Assembly (NCBI RefSeq): GCF_015207245.1
Contig: NZ_JADEXF010000291.1
Span: 1-5,611, forward strand
Direction of reading: 5' to 3'
DNA: 5,611 nt
Source of the DNA: Nostoc cf. edaphicum LEGE 07299
GTDB lineage: Bacteria; Cyanobacteriota; Cyanobacteriia; Cyanobacteriales; Nostocaceae
The first letter of the stretch is position 1; each line of letters starts with the position of its first letter. Shown piece after piece: positions 4,589 to 5,611 of this stretch. Under the pieces are notes generated by a model. That model saw only the letters and a program-made list of their open reading frames with translations, had not been told where the DNA came from and made no database searches. Made by a program: the position numbers and the translations under genes.

Positions 4589-5611
4589 ATGACTGATCTA
4601 CCACCCAACACTCAGAATCCCGAAGACAATGCTAACAATGATGTAGCACAAGAGTTACTGCGAAGGCTGAGGCAAAAACAAGGCAACTGGGTGGAATGGG
4701 GAACCGCGATCGCCTCGTTGCTAAAAACCGGTTTCAACCCCCAAGAAATTTTTGAGGCAACTGGATTTGAGCCAATTCAACAAAACCAGGTGGTTGTTGG
4801 TTCTCAAGTTTACAATTCTTTGGAAAAGTTTGGAGTATCGGCAGAAACGCGATCGCACTACACCACACGCGGCAGCGATGTTTTATACGAGCTACGTTTA
4901 CTTACTCAAGAAGAACGCGCCGCTGCTGCCGAACTAATCTTCGTCCACAATGTTGATGCTGATGAGGCACGGGAGATAGCCAAAGCAATTAAAGAGTTCT
5001 CCTATTTCCGCACTTTGCCAGAAGGGTTTTCTGCCCATCCTGGGGATGCTGTTGCTCACCAAGTTTGGAAACTGGCACGCCAAAATGCAGATTTACAGCA
5101 GCGATCGCGCCTAATCGCCAAAGGTTTGCGTTTTGCTCACACGCCAGGTGCAAGGCAAAAAATCGAACAACTACTGACTGATTTTACTACCGTTCCCCAG
5201 CGTCCAGCGCCAATTTTACCGTTTTACCGCCTAGAATTTGAAGAACAGTTACCCCGAATCTTGCCTGTAGTAGGAGAGTTGCCATTATCACGGCAAGACT
5301 TGCAAGCTGTGCCCATACTGACAGAAATTGAACCATTTCGGTTGGTCAAGTTTTCTGGAGAGCAAGCTTGGGTACCCTTACCAGGTTGGCAAGTGCTATT
5401 GGCGGCAGAAGATCCAGTGGTGATTTTAGCGAATAGCGATCGCTTCCCCATCCAAACCCAAAGCCAAACAGGGCCAGTCGTAGTAGTAATAGATCGTGCC
5501 CAACGAGAATGGGATGCCTCCAGCTATTTTGTTGTTGAAAATGGTGGTGAGCTAGATTTTCAATGGTTTGAAACTGAGCCAGAAATTCCTCTACTAGGGC
5601 AAGTTATTATC
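4589..5611 (+). CDS. raf1: Rubisco accumulation factor 1 (Raf1), 3' end beyond window
   Basis: The frame is open from ATG 4589 to the last base, giving 341 residues; cyanobacterial Raf1 is usually about 355-360 residues, so only a short C-terminal tail is missing. Raf1 is a cytosolic dimeric chaperone that binds folded RbcL dimers and helps build the RbcL8 core before RbcS displaces it. Visible parts are a variable polar N-terminus (1-18), an all-helical domain with its helix-turn-helix-like start (WVEWGTAIASLLKTGFNPQE, 34-53) through the YELRLLTQEERAAAAELIF and KEFSYFRTLPEGFSAHPGDA segments to about residue 195, a Pro-rich linker (TTVPQRPAPILPFYRLEFEE), and a beta-rich dimerisation domain from about 215 on, including ILPVVGELPL, WVPLPGWQVLLAAEDPVVIL and GPVVVVIDRAQREW. 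An in-frame stop (4553-4555) and no other ATG fix the start, although no Shine-Dalgarno is visible. Three HIP1 sites lie in the helical-domain part and one in the beta domain. rbcL and rbcS are not in the window. Confidence 0.95.
   Translation, partial: MTDLPPNTQNPEDNANNDVAQELLRRLRQKQGNWVEWGTAIASLLKTGFNPQEIFEATGFEPIQQNQVVVGSQVYNSLEKFGVSAETRSHYTTRGSDVLYELRLLTQEERAAAAELIFVHNVDADEAREIAKAIKEFSYFRTLPEGFSAHPGDAVAHQVWKLARQNADLQQRSRLIAKGLRFAHTPGARQKIEQLLTDFTTVPQRPAPILPFYRLEFEEQLPRILPVVGELPLSRQDLQAVPILTEIEPFRLVKFSGEQAWVPLPGWQVLLAAEDPVVILANSDRFPIQTQSQTGPVVVVIDRAQREWDASSYFVVENGGELDFQWFETEPEIPLLGQVII

Noticed and set aside
4752..4937. 61-codon open frame on the plus strand
   Set aside because: Overlaps raf1 in another frame; the raf1 frame is clearly the coding one.
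5224..5451. 75-codon open frame on the minus strand
   Set aside because: Antisense to raf1, low-complexity Ser/Asn/Gly-rich translation.

Overview
The window looks like chromosomal DNA of a filamentous, Nostoc/Anabaena-type cyanobacterium. Three things point there. It has eight perfect copies of the cyanobacterial HIP1 octamer GCGATCGC. Its gene content is typical of the group: a Uma2-family nuclease-like protein, a UPF0754/DUF445 membrane protein, the phylloquinone methyltransferase MenG and the Rubisco assembly chaperone Raf1. Its gaps carry several short heptameric and palindromic repeats of the kind that litter Nostocales genomes. The species cannot be named from sequence alone.

Layout. 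Positions 1-321 hold what reads as the decayed 3' part of an unrecognised protein gene, with coding-like stretches split over two frames. A Uma2-family (formerly DUF820) gene follows on the plus strand (444-1019). It ends in a HIP1 palindrome plus T-run, then a CGTAG-rich dispersed repeat. Three minus-strand genes come next, read from right to left: a REC-GAF response regulator (4279-3326), menG (3241-2537) and the DUF445 gene (2392-1157). They point the same way, but gaps of 84 and 144 bp filled with hairpin-forming repeats separate them, so a single operon is not certain. An AT-only hairpin followed by a T-run overlaps the DUF445 stop codon and may end that transcript. A 309-bp gap (4280-4588) separates the regulator from the divergent raf1 gene (4589 onward), which is cut by the window edge after 341 codons.

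How the genes relate. MenG (phylloquinone for photosystem I), Raf1 (Rubisco assembly) and the DUF445 protein (annotated in cyanobacteria as a thylakoid membrane protein) all suit a photosynthetic housekeeping neighbourhood. The REC-GAF protein is a signalling protein with no DNA-binding output domain, and nothing in the sequence ties it to raf1 beyond divergent adjacency.

I found no convincing new multi-gene system. The most notable structure is the way repeats meet genes: the start codon and the last codons of menG both lie inside heptad repeats, the menG upstream gap is almost entirely one long imperfect hairpin, and the DUF445 gene seems to start at TTG beside another repeat cluster.
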